A stretch of 9,199 bases of DNA, taken from NCBI GenBank assembly GCA_023264755.1, contig JAHFVB010000008.1, forward strand, positions 1 through 9,199, written 5' to 3'. The notes below the pieces were generated by a model, which was not told the DNA's origin, searched no databases, and worked only from the letters and a program-made list of their open reading frames with translations. Positions 1 through 7,364 of the stretch are shown one piece after another. The stretch is from Mycobacterium sp. (lineage in GTDB: Bacteria > Actinomycetota > Actinomycetes > Mycobacteriales > Mycobacteriaceae). Each line of letters begins with the position of its first letter. Within the stretch, counting starts at the first letter, position 1. Both the position numbers and the translations under genes were made by a program.

Positions 1-1487
1 GGACGATTCTCGACGAGACCGTCGCGGCGCTCGAGCCAGGGCCGCTGCGCTCGAAGGCGTGGCATCTGCTGGGCGTGGTACGGATGTTCGACGACAGCTT
101 CACCGAAGCCGCCGAGCTCCTCGACAATGCGCTCGCCGAACTCGGCGAGCAACCCGCCGCCCGGGCCGAGACGTTGATCGCGCTCGCGTTCGCACAGGTC
201 AACGCCGGTCGCGACGCCGAGGCGCTCGCCTGTGTGGACGAGGCCGTGGCGCTCTCGGAGGCACTACGGCTGCCGCACCTGCTGAGCCAGGCGCTCGGGA
301 TGCGCACCACCCTGCGCTTCATGCACGGCGATGGCCTCGACCACGACAGCCTGAGCCGCGCGGTCGAACTCGAAGCGCTCGACGTCAGCACCCCGATCGC
401 GCTGCGGCCGAGCGTCCAGAGTGCGCTGCTGGCAACGTGGAGCGGTGACCTCGAGCGCGCCCGCGCAGAACTCAGAACCGTGCGCAACCAATGCATCGAG
501 CACGGCGAGGACAGCGAACTGATCTTCGTCAGCTTCCACAACGTCGCGCTCAACGTCTGGCGGGCGGACTTCCGGGAGCTCGCCGGGGAAGCCGAGGAGA
601 CCATGGAGCGCGCCCTGCAACTCAACGGCGACGTGCCCCGCTACGTTGCGCTGATGGCCAGGGCGCTGTCGGCCGCCTTCGCCGGGAACGTCGATTCGGC
701 TCGGCGGGCCAGCGCCGAAGCGCTGGCCGCGGCGGTCCGTTCAGGAGCGGCCAATCTGGGCCAATGGCCCTTGATGACAACGGGTTTCCTCGAGGTGTCG
801 ACGGGTCGCTACGACGCGGCCCTGGCCGTACTCGATCCACTATTGACCCGGCTGGCCGTCGCACCGAAGACCACCGAGATCATCTCCGCGTGGTTCCTGC
901 CCGATGCCGTGGAGGCGATGACGCAACTCGGTCGACTCGACGATGCCGAGCGCTGGGCAGAACTGTTGCTAGCCAACGGAGCTCGGCTCGACCGGGCATG
1001 GATGCTGGCCGTCGGCGGGCGGTGCCAGGCCATGGTGTTGGCCTCCCGGGGCGACCTACGGGGCGCCATCGAATCCACCGAAGCCGCCTTGGTGCAACAC
1101 GAGCGGGTGCCGATGCCCTTCGAAACGGCGCGCACCCGGCTGCTTCACGGGCAGCTGCAGCGCCGGTTGCGTCGGCAGGACCTGGCGGCGACCACACTGC
1201 GGGCCGCGGCGGACGAATTCGAACGCCTCGGCACGCCGCTGTGGGCGCGGCGCGCCCTCGACCAGCTGGCCCGCACCAACATCGGACCGCGGGACGCGGC
1301 CACGCTGACTCCGTCCGAGTCGCGCGTCGCCCAACTCGCCGCTGCAGGCATGACCAACCGCGACATGGCCTCGACGCTGTTCATCAGTCCGAAGACCGTG
1401 GAGGCCACGCTGTCCCGGATCTACCGCAAACTGGGCATCCACTCGCGAGCCGAATTGGGCCGACGGATGGGCGAGTTGACCGACTAG
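1..1487 (+). CDS. LuxR-family (LAL/MalT-like) transcriptional regulator, C-terminal part, 5' end outside window
   Basis: This is the C-terminal 494 residues of a large regulator. The frame is open from base 3 and reads through the internal ATG at 75, so the gene starts left of the window. The last 60 residues (about 1305-1484) form a LuxR/GerE helix-turn-helix: LTPSESRVAQLAAAGMTNRD, then a recognition helix with ISPKTVEATLSRIYRKLGI. Everything before it is Ala/Leu/Glu/Arg-rich helical sequence with repeated AEELLDNAL- and ALAVLDPLL-type pairs, as in the TPR-like arm of LAL/MalT regulators. Such proteins normally carry an N-terminal P-loop ATPase domain, which would lie upstream and is not seen. 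It is a predicted cytoplasmic DNA-binding activator. The LysR gene follows 44 nt after its stop in the same direction, so the two may be co-transcribed. The ligand and targets cannot be read from the sequence. Family call is firm; a role in the downstream amine cassette is only suggested by position. Confidence 0.9.
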   Translation, partial: TILDETVAALEPGPLRSKAWHLLGVVRMFDDSFTEAAELLDNALAELGEQPAARAETLIALAFAQVNAGRDAEALACVDEAVALSEALRLPHLLSQALGMRTTLRFMHGDGLDHDSLSRAVELEALDVSTPIALRPSVQSALLATWSGDLERARAELRTVRNQCIEHGEDSELIFVSFHNVALNVWRADFRELAGEAEETMERALQLNGDVPRYVALMARALSAAFAGNVDSARRASAEALAAAVRSGAANLGQWPLMTTGFLEVSTGRYDAALAVLDPLLTRLAVAPKTTEIISAWFLPDAVEAMTQLGRLDDAERWAELLLANGARLDRAWMLAVGGRCQAMVLASRGDLRGAIESTEAALVQHERVPMPFETARTRLLHGQLQRRLRRQDLAATTLRAAADEFERLGTPLWARRALDQLARTNIGPRDAATLTPSESRVAQLAAAGMTNRDMASTLFISPKTVEATLSRIYRKLGIHSRAELGRRMGELTD

Positions 1488-1518
1488 CCCCCGTATCATC
1501 GGCACGCAGTACCCGGAC

Positions 1519-1523
1519 GGAGG
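1519..1523 (+). promoter_or_regulatory. Ribosome binding site deciding the LysR start
   Basis: GGAGG matches the anti-Shine-Dalgarno core and lies 8 nt before the ACG at 1532. No ATG, GTG or TTG stands in the LysR frame at usable distance, so this site is the main argument for an ACG start. Confidence 0.6.
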
Positions 1524-1531
1524 TCACTCCC

Positions 1532-2461
1532 ACGAGCGCGGACGTCACACTGCGTCAGCTCCGCTACTTCGTCGTGCTCGGCGAGGAGCTCAACTATCGG
1601 CGCGCCGCAGAGCGGCTCTTCATCACCCAGCCCGCGCTCTCGACGGCCATCAAACAGCTCGAGCACCAGTTCGGGGTCGAGCTCTTCACGCGAAGCACCC
1701 GCGGGGTGGCGCTGACCGACGTCGGGGCGACCTTCCTGCCTGCGGCAGTCGAGGCGCTGCGCGGCGTCGACTCGGCCATCTCCGACTTGGTCACGCTGGC
1801 CAGCCGCAACCGCAGGATCCGACTGGGCTACCTCATCGGCACCGGCGCCGACGTACTCTTCCGGCTGATTCGACATTTCGAGGCGGCCTACCCCGAGATA
1901 AGCATCGAACCAAGGGAATTCGACTTCTCCGACCCCACCGCCGGGTTGGCCGGCGGTACCACCGAGGTCGCGATCATCAGGCCGCCGGTCGATTTGCCCG
2001 AGCACCGCATGCTGATCCTCGACTCCGAGGACTGGGTGGCCTGCCTGCCGCGCGACCACCGGCTGGCCAGCCGCAGCGAGGTCGCCATCTCCGAATTGTT
2101 GGACGATCCCATCGTCGTCGCGCCGACCACCGCAGGTCGGTGGCGGGACTATTGGATGGCGATGGACGCGCGCGAAGGCAGGCCGCCGACGATCGCTGCG
2201 ACCGCCGCCACCTACGAAGAGGAGACGACGACGGTGGCCCGCGGGCTGGGCATCAGCTTCACCAGCGAAGCAAGTGCCCGGCTCTACAACCGGCAAGGCA
2301 TCGTCTACGTGCCGATCATCGATCGCCGACGCAACTACACCGCGCTGGCGTGGCAGCCCACCCGGTTGACCAAGGACGCCACCGCGCTGATCCAGCAGGT
2401 CCGCGACGAATGGTCCTTCGAGGATGGGCAGGCCGAAGAGCGGCCGGCCACCTACTACTGA
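1532..2461 (+). CDS. LysR-family transcriptional regulator, probable ACG start
   Basis: A 309-residue LysR-type regulator of normal family length. Residues 5-65 are the winged helix-turn-helix: TLRQLRYFVVLGEELNYRRA, then LFITQPALSTAIKQLEHQFG and ELFTRSTRGVALTDVG. The remainder, from about residue 92, is the periplasmic-binding-protein-like effector domain, with typical segments such as IRLGYLIGTG and ARGLGISFTSEA. The frame is open far upstream inside the LuxR gene, but no in-frame ATG, GTG or TTG lies near the domain start. A strong GGAGG (1519-1523) sits 8 nt before an in-frame ACG at 1532, which would give the protein start (M)SADVTLRQL; I chose this codon. A CTG at 1550 is the alternative but would cut into the first helix. 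The permease and transaminase lie downstream in the same direction, with a LysR-type palindrome between. By context it probably senses the permease or transaminase substrate. Family call is sure; start and target are inferred. Confidence 0.9.
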   Translation, partial: TSADVTLRQLRYFVVLGEELNYRRAAERLFITQPALSTAIKQLEHQFGVELFTRSTRGVALTDVGATFLPAAVEALRGVDSAISDLVTLASRNRRIRLGYLIGTGADVLFRLIRHFEAAYPEISIEPREFDFSDPTAGLAGGTTEVAIIRPPVDLPEHRMLILDSEDWVACLPRDHRLASRSEVAISELLDDPIVVAPTTAGRWRDYWMAMDAREGRPPTIAATAATYEEETTTVARGLGISFTSEASARLYNRQGIVYVPIIDRRRNYTALAWQPTRLTKDATALIQQVRDEWSFEDGQAEERPATYY

Positions 2462-2471
2462 TGAGCCAGAT

Positions 2472-2496
2472 GACTCATAACTTCCGTTTATGAGTC
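2472..2496. promoter_or_regulatory. Perfect palindrome, probable LysR-type operator upstream of the permease
   Basis: GACTCATAA (2472-2480) and TTATGAGTC (2488-2496) are perfect 9-bp inverted arms around a 7-nt centre, and contain the LysR-family T-N11-A pattern (T2478, A2490) placed symmetrically. The octamer AACTTCCG at 2479-2486 recurs at 2510-2517, 31 bp (about three helical turns) away, where it is half of a second small palindrome, CGGAA-C-TTCCG (2507-2517). The site lies 11 nt after the lysR stop and about 100 nt before the permease start, so it probably serves the permease-transaminase promoter. A weak terminator for lysR is possible, but the arms are AT-rich and no T-run follows. Operator identity is inferred from form and place. 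Confidence 0.55.
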
Positions 2497-2596
2497 GATC
2501 AGAATTCGGAACTTCCGCCACCGCGTCGACGTGCGGTTGTCTCGGTTGATCCGACTACGAGGTCGTGGCCCTGTTCGAACTGATCTGGAGCACCCG

Positions 2597-4096
2597 ATGA
2601 CCGACACTTCATCTCCGCTACCCCTCACCAGCCCTCCCACCGACGACGAAGACGCCAAGCTAGCGGAATTCGGCTATACCCAGAAGCTCGATCGCTCGGT
2701 CGGTCGCCTCGCCTCGTTCGCCATCGGCTTCGCCACGATCAGCGCCACCACCGCGGTGTTCACCGGCTTCGGCGCCGGTTACTTCACTGCGGGTGGACCG
2801 TTCGTGTGGACTCTGCTGCTCGCCGCGGCGGTGTTCGTGATCTGGACGTTGATCGCCGCCGACCTGACCGCCAAGATCCCGTTGGCCGGCTACTCGTACC
2901 AGTGGACCAGCCGCCTCGTCGGCTCGACGATGGCGCTGTTCACCGGCGTGCTGGCCCTCGCCGGATGGATTTGCGGCATGACCGGAGTGGGCTTCATTCT
3001 CTCCGGCTACCTCGGCAGCCTGTTCGGCTGGAACATGAGCCAGACCGCGCAGATCCTGGTCGCCATCGGGGTGATGGCGGTCTGCATGCTCATCAATCTC
3101 TACGGTGTGCGGTTCGCAACGATGGTGAACAACATCGGCGTGAGCCTGGAGTTCGTCATCACCGTCGGCGCTACGGTTCTGGTCGCGATCGTGGCCTTCT
3201 CCTCGCCGGAGAACCACCAGTCCGTCTCGGTGCTCTTCACCGGTGGCACGTCCGACGGCAGTACTCCGTACGTCCTGGCGTGGCTGGCCGCGTCGCTCGG
3301 CCCCTTCTTCGGGCTCATCGGAGTGGAGGCCAGTGCGGACATTGCCGAGGAGACCGTCAACGCCCGCCACGTCATTCCGCGCACGATGTTCTACGCGTTG
3401 GGCGCCTCGATCGTGATCGAGTTCGGCATGTACGTCATCTACGTGCTGGCGATCAAGAACCAGGACGCCGTCCAGGCGGCGTCCGCCGCCCCCATCGAGG
3501 AGATCATCACCCAGCAGGTCGGTCCGGTCATCAGCAAGATCGTCGTCGCCGTGGCCTTGACCAACGTGCTGGCCTGCATCCTGGCCAACATCTTGGTCGC
3601 CACCCGGCTGACCTACTCGATGGCCAGGGACAACATGCTGCCGTTCTCCCACGTATGGCGGCACGTATCGCCGACCAACCGCACGCCCACGTACGCCGTG
3701 CTCGGAATCTTCGGCTTCTCGACTGCGCTACTGCTCTTCGCTCTGGTCAGCGAGAAGGCGTTCTTCCTCATCCTCGGGCTGTCCTCGCTGGCCGTCTGCG
3801 CGATGTACCTGCTGCAGACGATCGCCGTGATGATCGCCACCCGCCGCGGAACCATCCCGGCGCCCCAGCCAGGAACGTTCGACCTCGGCAAGGCCCGCGT
3901 GCCGGTGGCCGTCGTCGCAGCCATCTGCTTCACCCTGGTGTGCGCCGCGCTGATCTTCCTGCCGCAGTTCGCGGGCAACGGTTACGTCTTCGGTGGCCTG
4001 CTGGTGCTCGCTGCGCTCTGGGCGCTGACCGGTTTGCGCAAGCGACTGGCCACCGGTGAGGCCGGGCCGGACTACGCCAAGACCCATGCTTCTTGA
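2597..4096 (+). CDS. APC-superfamily amino acid/amine permease
   Basis: A 499-residue inner-membrane transporter. About 12 hydrophobic helices can be traced, roughly at residues 38-62, 68-90, 113-140, 152-172, 180-201, 225-245, 262-286, 310-336, 364-384, 387-414, 434-455 and 462-480. A hydrophilic N-terminal tail carries DDEDAKLAEFGYTQKLDRSVG, typical of APC permeases of the amino acid/choline/GABA type. The segment GVEASADIAEET (242-253) is the conserved acidic motif of that group. Family members take up amino acids, GABA, choline or polyamines by ion coupling; the substrate here is not readable. I chose the ATG at 2597 because GGAG (2587-2590) precedes it by 6 nt; an in-frame GTG at 2531 would add 22 Arg-rich residues without a good ribosome site. 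The transaminase follows after 31 nt, so the two are likely one operon in which this protein imports the amino donor. Family call strong, substrate unknown. Confidence 0.9.
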   Translation: MTDTSSPLPLTSPPTDDEDAKLAEFGYTQKLDRSVGRLASFAIGFATISATTAVFTGFGAGYFTAGGPFVWTLLLAAAVFVIWTLIAADLTAKIPLAGYSYQWTSRLVGSTMALFTGVLALAGWICGMTGVGFILSGYLGSLFGWNMSQTAQILVAIGVMAVCMLINLYGVRFATMVNNIGVSLEFVITVGATVLVAIVAFSSPENHQSVSVLFTGGTSDGSTPYVLAWLAASLGPFFGLIGVEASADIAEETVNARHVIPRTMFYALGASIVIEFGMYVIYVLAIKNQDAVQAASAAPIEEIITQQVGPVISKIVVAVALTNVLACILANILVATRLTYSMARDNMLPFSHVWRHVSPTNRTPTYAVLGIFGFSTALLLFALVSEKAFFLILGLSSLAVCAMYLLQTIAVMIATRRGTIPAPQPGTFDLGKARVPVAVVAAICFTLVCAALIFLPQFAGNGYVFGGLLVLAALWALTGLRKRLATGEAGPDYAKTHAS

Positions 4097-4127
4097 AATT
4101 CTCTGACTACCAAAGGAATTAGCTGAA

Positions 4128-5144
4128 ATGACGCTCACCACCAGCCTCTCGAGCAATCTCGTCGCCGTCGAACCCGGAGCCATCCGCGAGGACACCCCGC
4201 CGGGATCGGTGATTCAGTACAGCGACTACGAATTGGACACCTCGAGCCCATTCGCCGGCGGCGTGGCCTGGATCGAGGGCGAGTTCATTCCCGCCGAGGA
4301 CGCCCGAATCTCGATCTTCGACACCGGCTTCGGGCACTCGGACGTCACCTACACCGTCGCCCACGTGTGGCACGGCAACGTCTTTCGGCTCGGTGACCAC
4401 CTCGACCGGCTGCTGGACGGGGCCCGAAAGCTCCGGCTCGACGCGGGTATGAGCAAGGACGAGCTCGCCGAGATCACCAAGAAGTGCATCTCGATGTCGC
4501 AGCTGCGCGAGTCGTTCGTCAACCTGTCCATCACGCGCGGATATGGAAAGAAGAAGGGCGAGAAGGACCTTGGAAAGCTGACCCACCAGGTGTACATCTA
4601 CGCGATCCCGTACCTGTGGGCCTTCCCACCACACGAGCAGATCTTCGGCACCACCGCCATCGTCCCGCGGCACGTGCGGCGCGCGGGCCGCAACACCGTC
4701 GACCCAACCATCAAGAACTACCAGTGGGGCGACCTGACGGCCGCGAGCTTCGAAGCCAAGGACCGCGGCGCCCGCACCGCGATCCTGTTGGACTCCGACA
4801 ACTGCGTCGCCGAAGGACCTGGCTTCAACGTCTGCATCGTCAAGGACGGCAAGCTGGCCTCACCGTCGCGCAACGCGTTGCCCGGCATTACCCGCAAGAC
4901 GGTGTTCGAGCTCGCCGACCAGATGGGCATCGAGGCCACCCTGCGTGACGTCACCAGCCACGAGCTCTACGACGCCGACGAACTGATGGCCGTCACCACC
5001 GTGGGCGGCGTCACGCCGATCAACTCGCTCGACGGCGAACCGGTCGGAGCCGGTACGCCGGGACCGGTGACCGTCGCCATCCGGGACCGCTTCTGGGCGC
5101 TGATGGACCAGCCGAGCCCCCTGATCGAGGCCATCCAATACTGA
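4128..5144 (+). CDS. Fold-type IV PLP-dependent (R)-selective amine transaminase
   Basis: A 338-residue class IV aminotransferase (branched-chain/D-amino-acid transaminase fold). Lys196 in DPTIKNYQWGD is the expected Schiff-base lysine, Glu229 in VAEGPGFNV the expected partner of the pyridine nitrogen, and Arg94 (DHLDRLLDGAR) a likely PLP phosphate ligand. Compared from memory, YSDYELD, ARISIFDTGFGHSDVTYTV (57-77) and the ending EAIQY match the (R)-amine transaminases of Arthrobacter (ATA-117) and especially M. vanbaalenii, rather than BCAT, which has a YxxxxFEGxR motif here. Such enzymes transfer the amino group of (R)-amines or D-alanine to pyruvate or similar keto acids, in the cytoplasm. 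The start is ATG, with AAAGGA (4112-4117) 10 nt upstream and the permease stop 31 nt upstream, so it is likely co-transcribed with the permease. One oddity is Val292 in TTVGG, where those homologues have Ala. Family call is very secure; substrate in the cell is not known. Confidence 0.92.
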   Translation: MTLTTSLSSNLVAVEPGAIREDTPPGSVIQYSDYELDTSSPFAGGVAWIEGEFIPAEDARISIFDTGFGHSDVTYTVAHVWHGNVFRLGDHLDRLLDGARKLRLDAGMSKDELAEITKKCISMSQLRESFVNLSITRGYGKKKGEKDLGKLTHQVYIYAIPYLWAFPPHEQIFGTTAIVPRHVRRAGRNTVDPTIKNYQWGDLTAASFEAKDRGARTAILLDSDNCVAEGPGFNVCIVKDGKLASPSRNALPGITRKTVFELADQMGIEATLRDVTSHELYDADELMAVTTVGGVTPINSLDGEPVGAGTPGPVTVAIRDRFWALMDQPSPLIEAIQY

Positions 5145-6337
<1,193 letters not shown>

Positions 6338-6356
6338 AAGTACCCGAAGCTGTAAC

Positions 6357-6396
6357 CGGCTCGGCTAGGCTGCCTCGCGGCGGCCTAGCCGAGCCG
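6357..6396 (+). terminator. Intrinsic terminator after the Ag85-family gene
   Basis: CGGCTCGGCTAGGC (6357-6370) and GCCTAGCCGAGCCG (6383-6396) form a perfect 14-bp stem with a 12-nt loop, followed by TTTGCTTTCT. It lies 19 nt after the mycolyltransferase stop. On the other strand no T-run follows, so it chiefly ends rightward transcription, though it may also stop readthrough from the convergent marR gene. Confidence 0.85.
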
Positions 6397-6471
6397 TTTG
6401 CTTTCTCACGGTCTCACGCCTACCAGACCCAGACAGTCGTTCATCGGACGACGTCACGCATTGGTAGAGCG

Positions 6472-6933
6472 CTACCCAGGGGCGACCCCCGACTCGTTCA
6501 GCGACTCGATGATGGACGACAAGATCCGCCGGGTGGTGACCTGGTCCTGATCGGACAGCCTTGCGAGCATCTGCCTCTCGATGGCCCTGACGGCCACCGT
6601 CGCGCGGGCCAGCCTCCGTCGCCCGGCGTCAGTGAGGCTGGTAGGCAGGGCCTTGCCGACGGGGGCGTGAGCGGGCCGGGTCACATATCCTTCCCGCTCC
6701 AGTGCTTGCAGGAGCACGTTCATCGACTGCCGGGTGACGAAGCAGCCCCGCGCCAGCTCCGAGTTCGAAAGGCCTGGACGCTGCGACAGCAGCTCGAGGC
6801 ACGAATAGTGGGTCACCGTCATCCCAAGGGGTCGAAGAGCGGCTTCCATGGCAGCACGAAGCGCGCTGGAGGCCTCCTTCAGCTGGTATCCCAGAGAGGT
6901 TTCCAGGTCGATGCCCTCACCCGCTTGACTCAT
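6472..6933 (-). CDS. MarR-family transcriptional regulator
   Basis: A 153-residue MarR regulator of normal size, divergent from the VOC-reductase-EVE operon. N-terminal dimerisation helices (about 9-50, with LGYQLKEASSALRAAMEAAL and VTHYSCLELL) precede a winged helix-turn-helix: LSNSELARGCFVTRQSMNVL (55-74), then LEREGYVTRP and the wing to LTDAGRRRL. C-terminal helices (about 109-148) complete the dimer interface. I chose the ATG at 6933. An in-frame TTG at 6966 would add 11 residues, but its bases coincide with a TTGACA promoter-like hexamer and no ribosome site precedes it. The ATG also lacks a Shine-Dalgarno sequence, so the transcript may be leaderless. Two candidate operators overlap or adjoin its start, suggesting autorepression and repression of the divergent genes. 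Cys45 and Cys64 could allow redox or electrophile sensing, but neither matches a known sensor position I can name. The ligand is unknown. Confidence 0.9.
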   Translation of the reverse strand: MSQAGEGIDLETSLGYQLKEASSALRAAMEAALRPLGMTVTHYSCLELLSQRPGLSNSELARGCFVTRQSMNVLLQALEREGYVTRPAHAPVGKALPTSLTDAGRRRLARATVAVRAIERQMLARLSDQDQVTTRRILSSIIESLNESGVAPG

Positions 6934-6949
6934 GTCAGTATTCTGACAT
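6932..6949. promoter_or_regulatory. MarR operator candidate, site 1
   Basis: ATGTCAG-TATT-CTGACAT is a perfect 7-bp-arm palindrome, the usual size of a MarR operator. Its left end overlaps the marR start codon (6931-6933, minus strand). Its right arm contains CTGACA (6943-6948), a plausible -35 for the rightward promoter. Binding here would block both genes. Confidence 0.65.
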
Positions 6950-6970
6950 AGATTCCCGCGTGTCAATAAA
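6943..6970 (+). promoter_or_regulatory. Predicted promoter of the VOC-reductase-EVE operon
   Basis: CTGACA (6943-6948) matches five of six bases of the -35 consensus, and AATAAA (6965-6970) four of six of the -10, with a 16-bp spacer. Transcription would start near 6977, about 19 nt before the VOC start. Both hexamers lie inside the two candidate MarR operators, as expected for a repressed promoter. Prediction by eye only. Confidence 0.45.
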
Positions 6971-6976
6971 CTGACA
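6961..6976. promoter_or_regulatory. MarR operator candidate, site 2
   Basis: TGTCA-N6-TGACA repeats the core of site 1 (TGTCA at 6933-6937, TGACA at 6944-6948), with centres 28 bp apart. It covers a likely rightward -10 (AATAAA) and, on the minus strand, a TTGACA hexamer (6966-6961) that could be the marR -35. Ribosome site GGAG (6985-6988) of the VOC gene follows just to the right. Confidence 0.6.
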
Positions 6977-6995
6977 AACGAAACGGAGCATCGCC

Positions 6996-7364
6996 ATGGC
7001 TGTCACCGGTCCCGACTTCATCAATCTCCAAGCCACCGACCTCGCCGCGTCGCAGGCGTTCTACGAGCACTACCTCGGCCTCGTCCGTTCCCAAGCCGGC
7101 CCGCCCCACGCCGTCGTCTTCGAGACCACCCCGATCGCGTTCGCACTCCGAGACGTCATCCCCGGTACTGACATCGCGTCCGCCCCGCAGCCCGGCATCG
7201 GTGCCGCCATCTGGCTGCACGCCACGGACGTGCAGGCCATCCACGACGCCCTCGTCGCCGATGGCAAGACGATCGTGTCCGCACCGATCGACGGGCCGTT
7301 TGGCCGGACGTTCACCTTCGCCGACCCCGACGGCTACCAGATCACCCTCCACGACCGTGCCTGA
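6996..7364 (+). CDS. VOC-family protein (glyoxalase/bleomycin-resistance/dioxygenase-like)
   Basis: A 122-residue single-unit VOC protein with the two beta-alpha-beta-beta-beta halves. The first half is FINLQATDLAASQAFYEHYL followed by AVVFETTPIAFALRD (39-53). The second is GAAIWLHATDVQAIHDAL (69-86) followed by TFTFADPDGYQITLHD (105-120), the last segment being a family signature. By eye the positions that hold metal ligands in glyoxalase I and extradiol dioxygenases are Phe8, Ala71 and Thr117, so a metal enzyme is unlikely. A ligand-binding or drug-sequestering role, as in bleomycin-resistance proteins, fits better. The ATG has GGAG 7 nt upstream. It is the first gene of an operon divergent from marR, and its TGA lies inside the start of the reductase gene. 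Substrate unknown. Confidence 0.85.
   Translation: MAVTGPDFINLQATDLAASQAFYEHYLGLVRSQAGPPHAVVFETTPIAFALRDVIPGTDIASAPQPGIGAAIWLHATDVQAIHDALVADGKTIVSAPIDGPFGRTFTFADPDGYQITLHDRA

Noticed and set aside
75..77. ATG as start of the LuxR-type gene
   Set aside because: The frame is open to the left edge and the residues before it continue the same helical repeat pattern, so it is internal.
1496..2521. 341-residue antisense ORF over lysR
   Set aside because: Low-complexity Gly/Arg/Asp-rich composition with no recognisable domain; a shadow of the high-GC LysR gene.
2531..2533. GTG start for the permease
   Set aside because: The 22 extra residues are Arg-rich and unlike the family, and the ATG at 2597 has a well-placed GGAG.
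2806..4059. 417-residue ORF inside the permease in another frame
   Set aside because: Arg/His/Gly-rich shadow translation; the permease frame has clear membrane helices and family motifs.
6461..6472. TTGGTAGAGCGC, resembling a tRNA D-arm and a possible attachment-site remnant
   Set aside because: No acceptor, anticodon or T-arm sequence is found at the right distances and no integrase is nearby; it is likely chance within the short GGTAG-AGCG-CTACC repeat.
7201..7356. Upstream extension of the NmrA-like gene to an ATG at 7201
   Set aside because: The added residues are an out-of-frame reading of the VOC gene; the nucleotide-binding motif fits a start at 7357.
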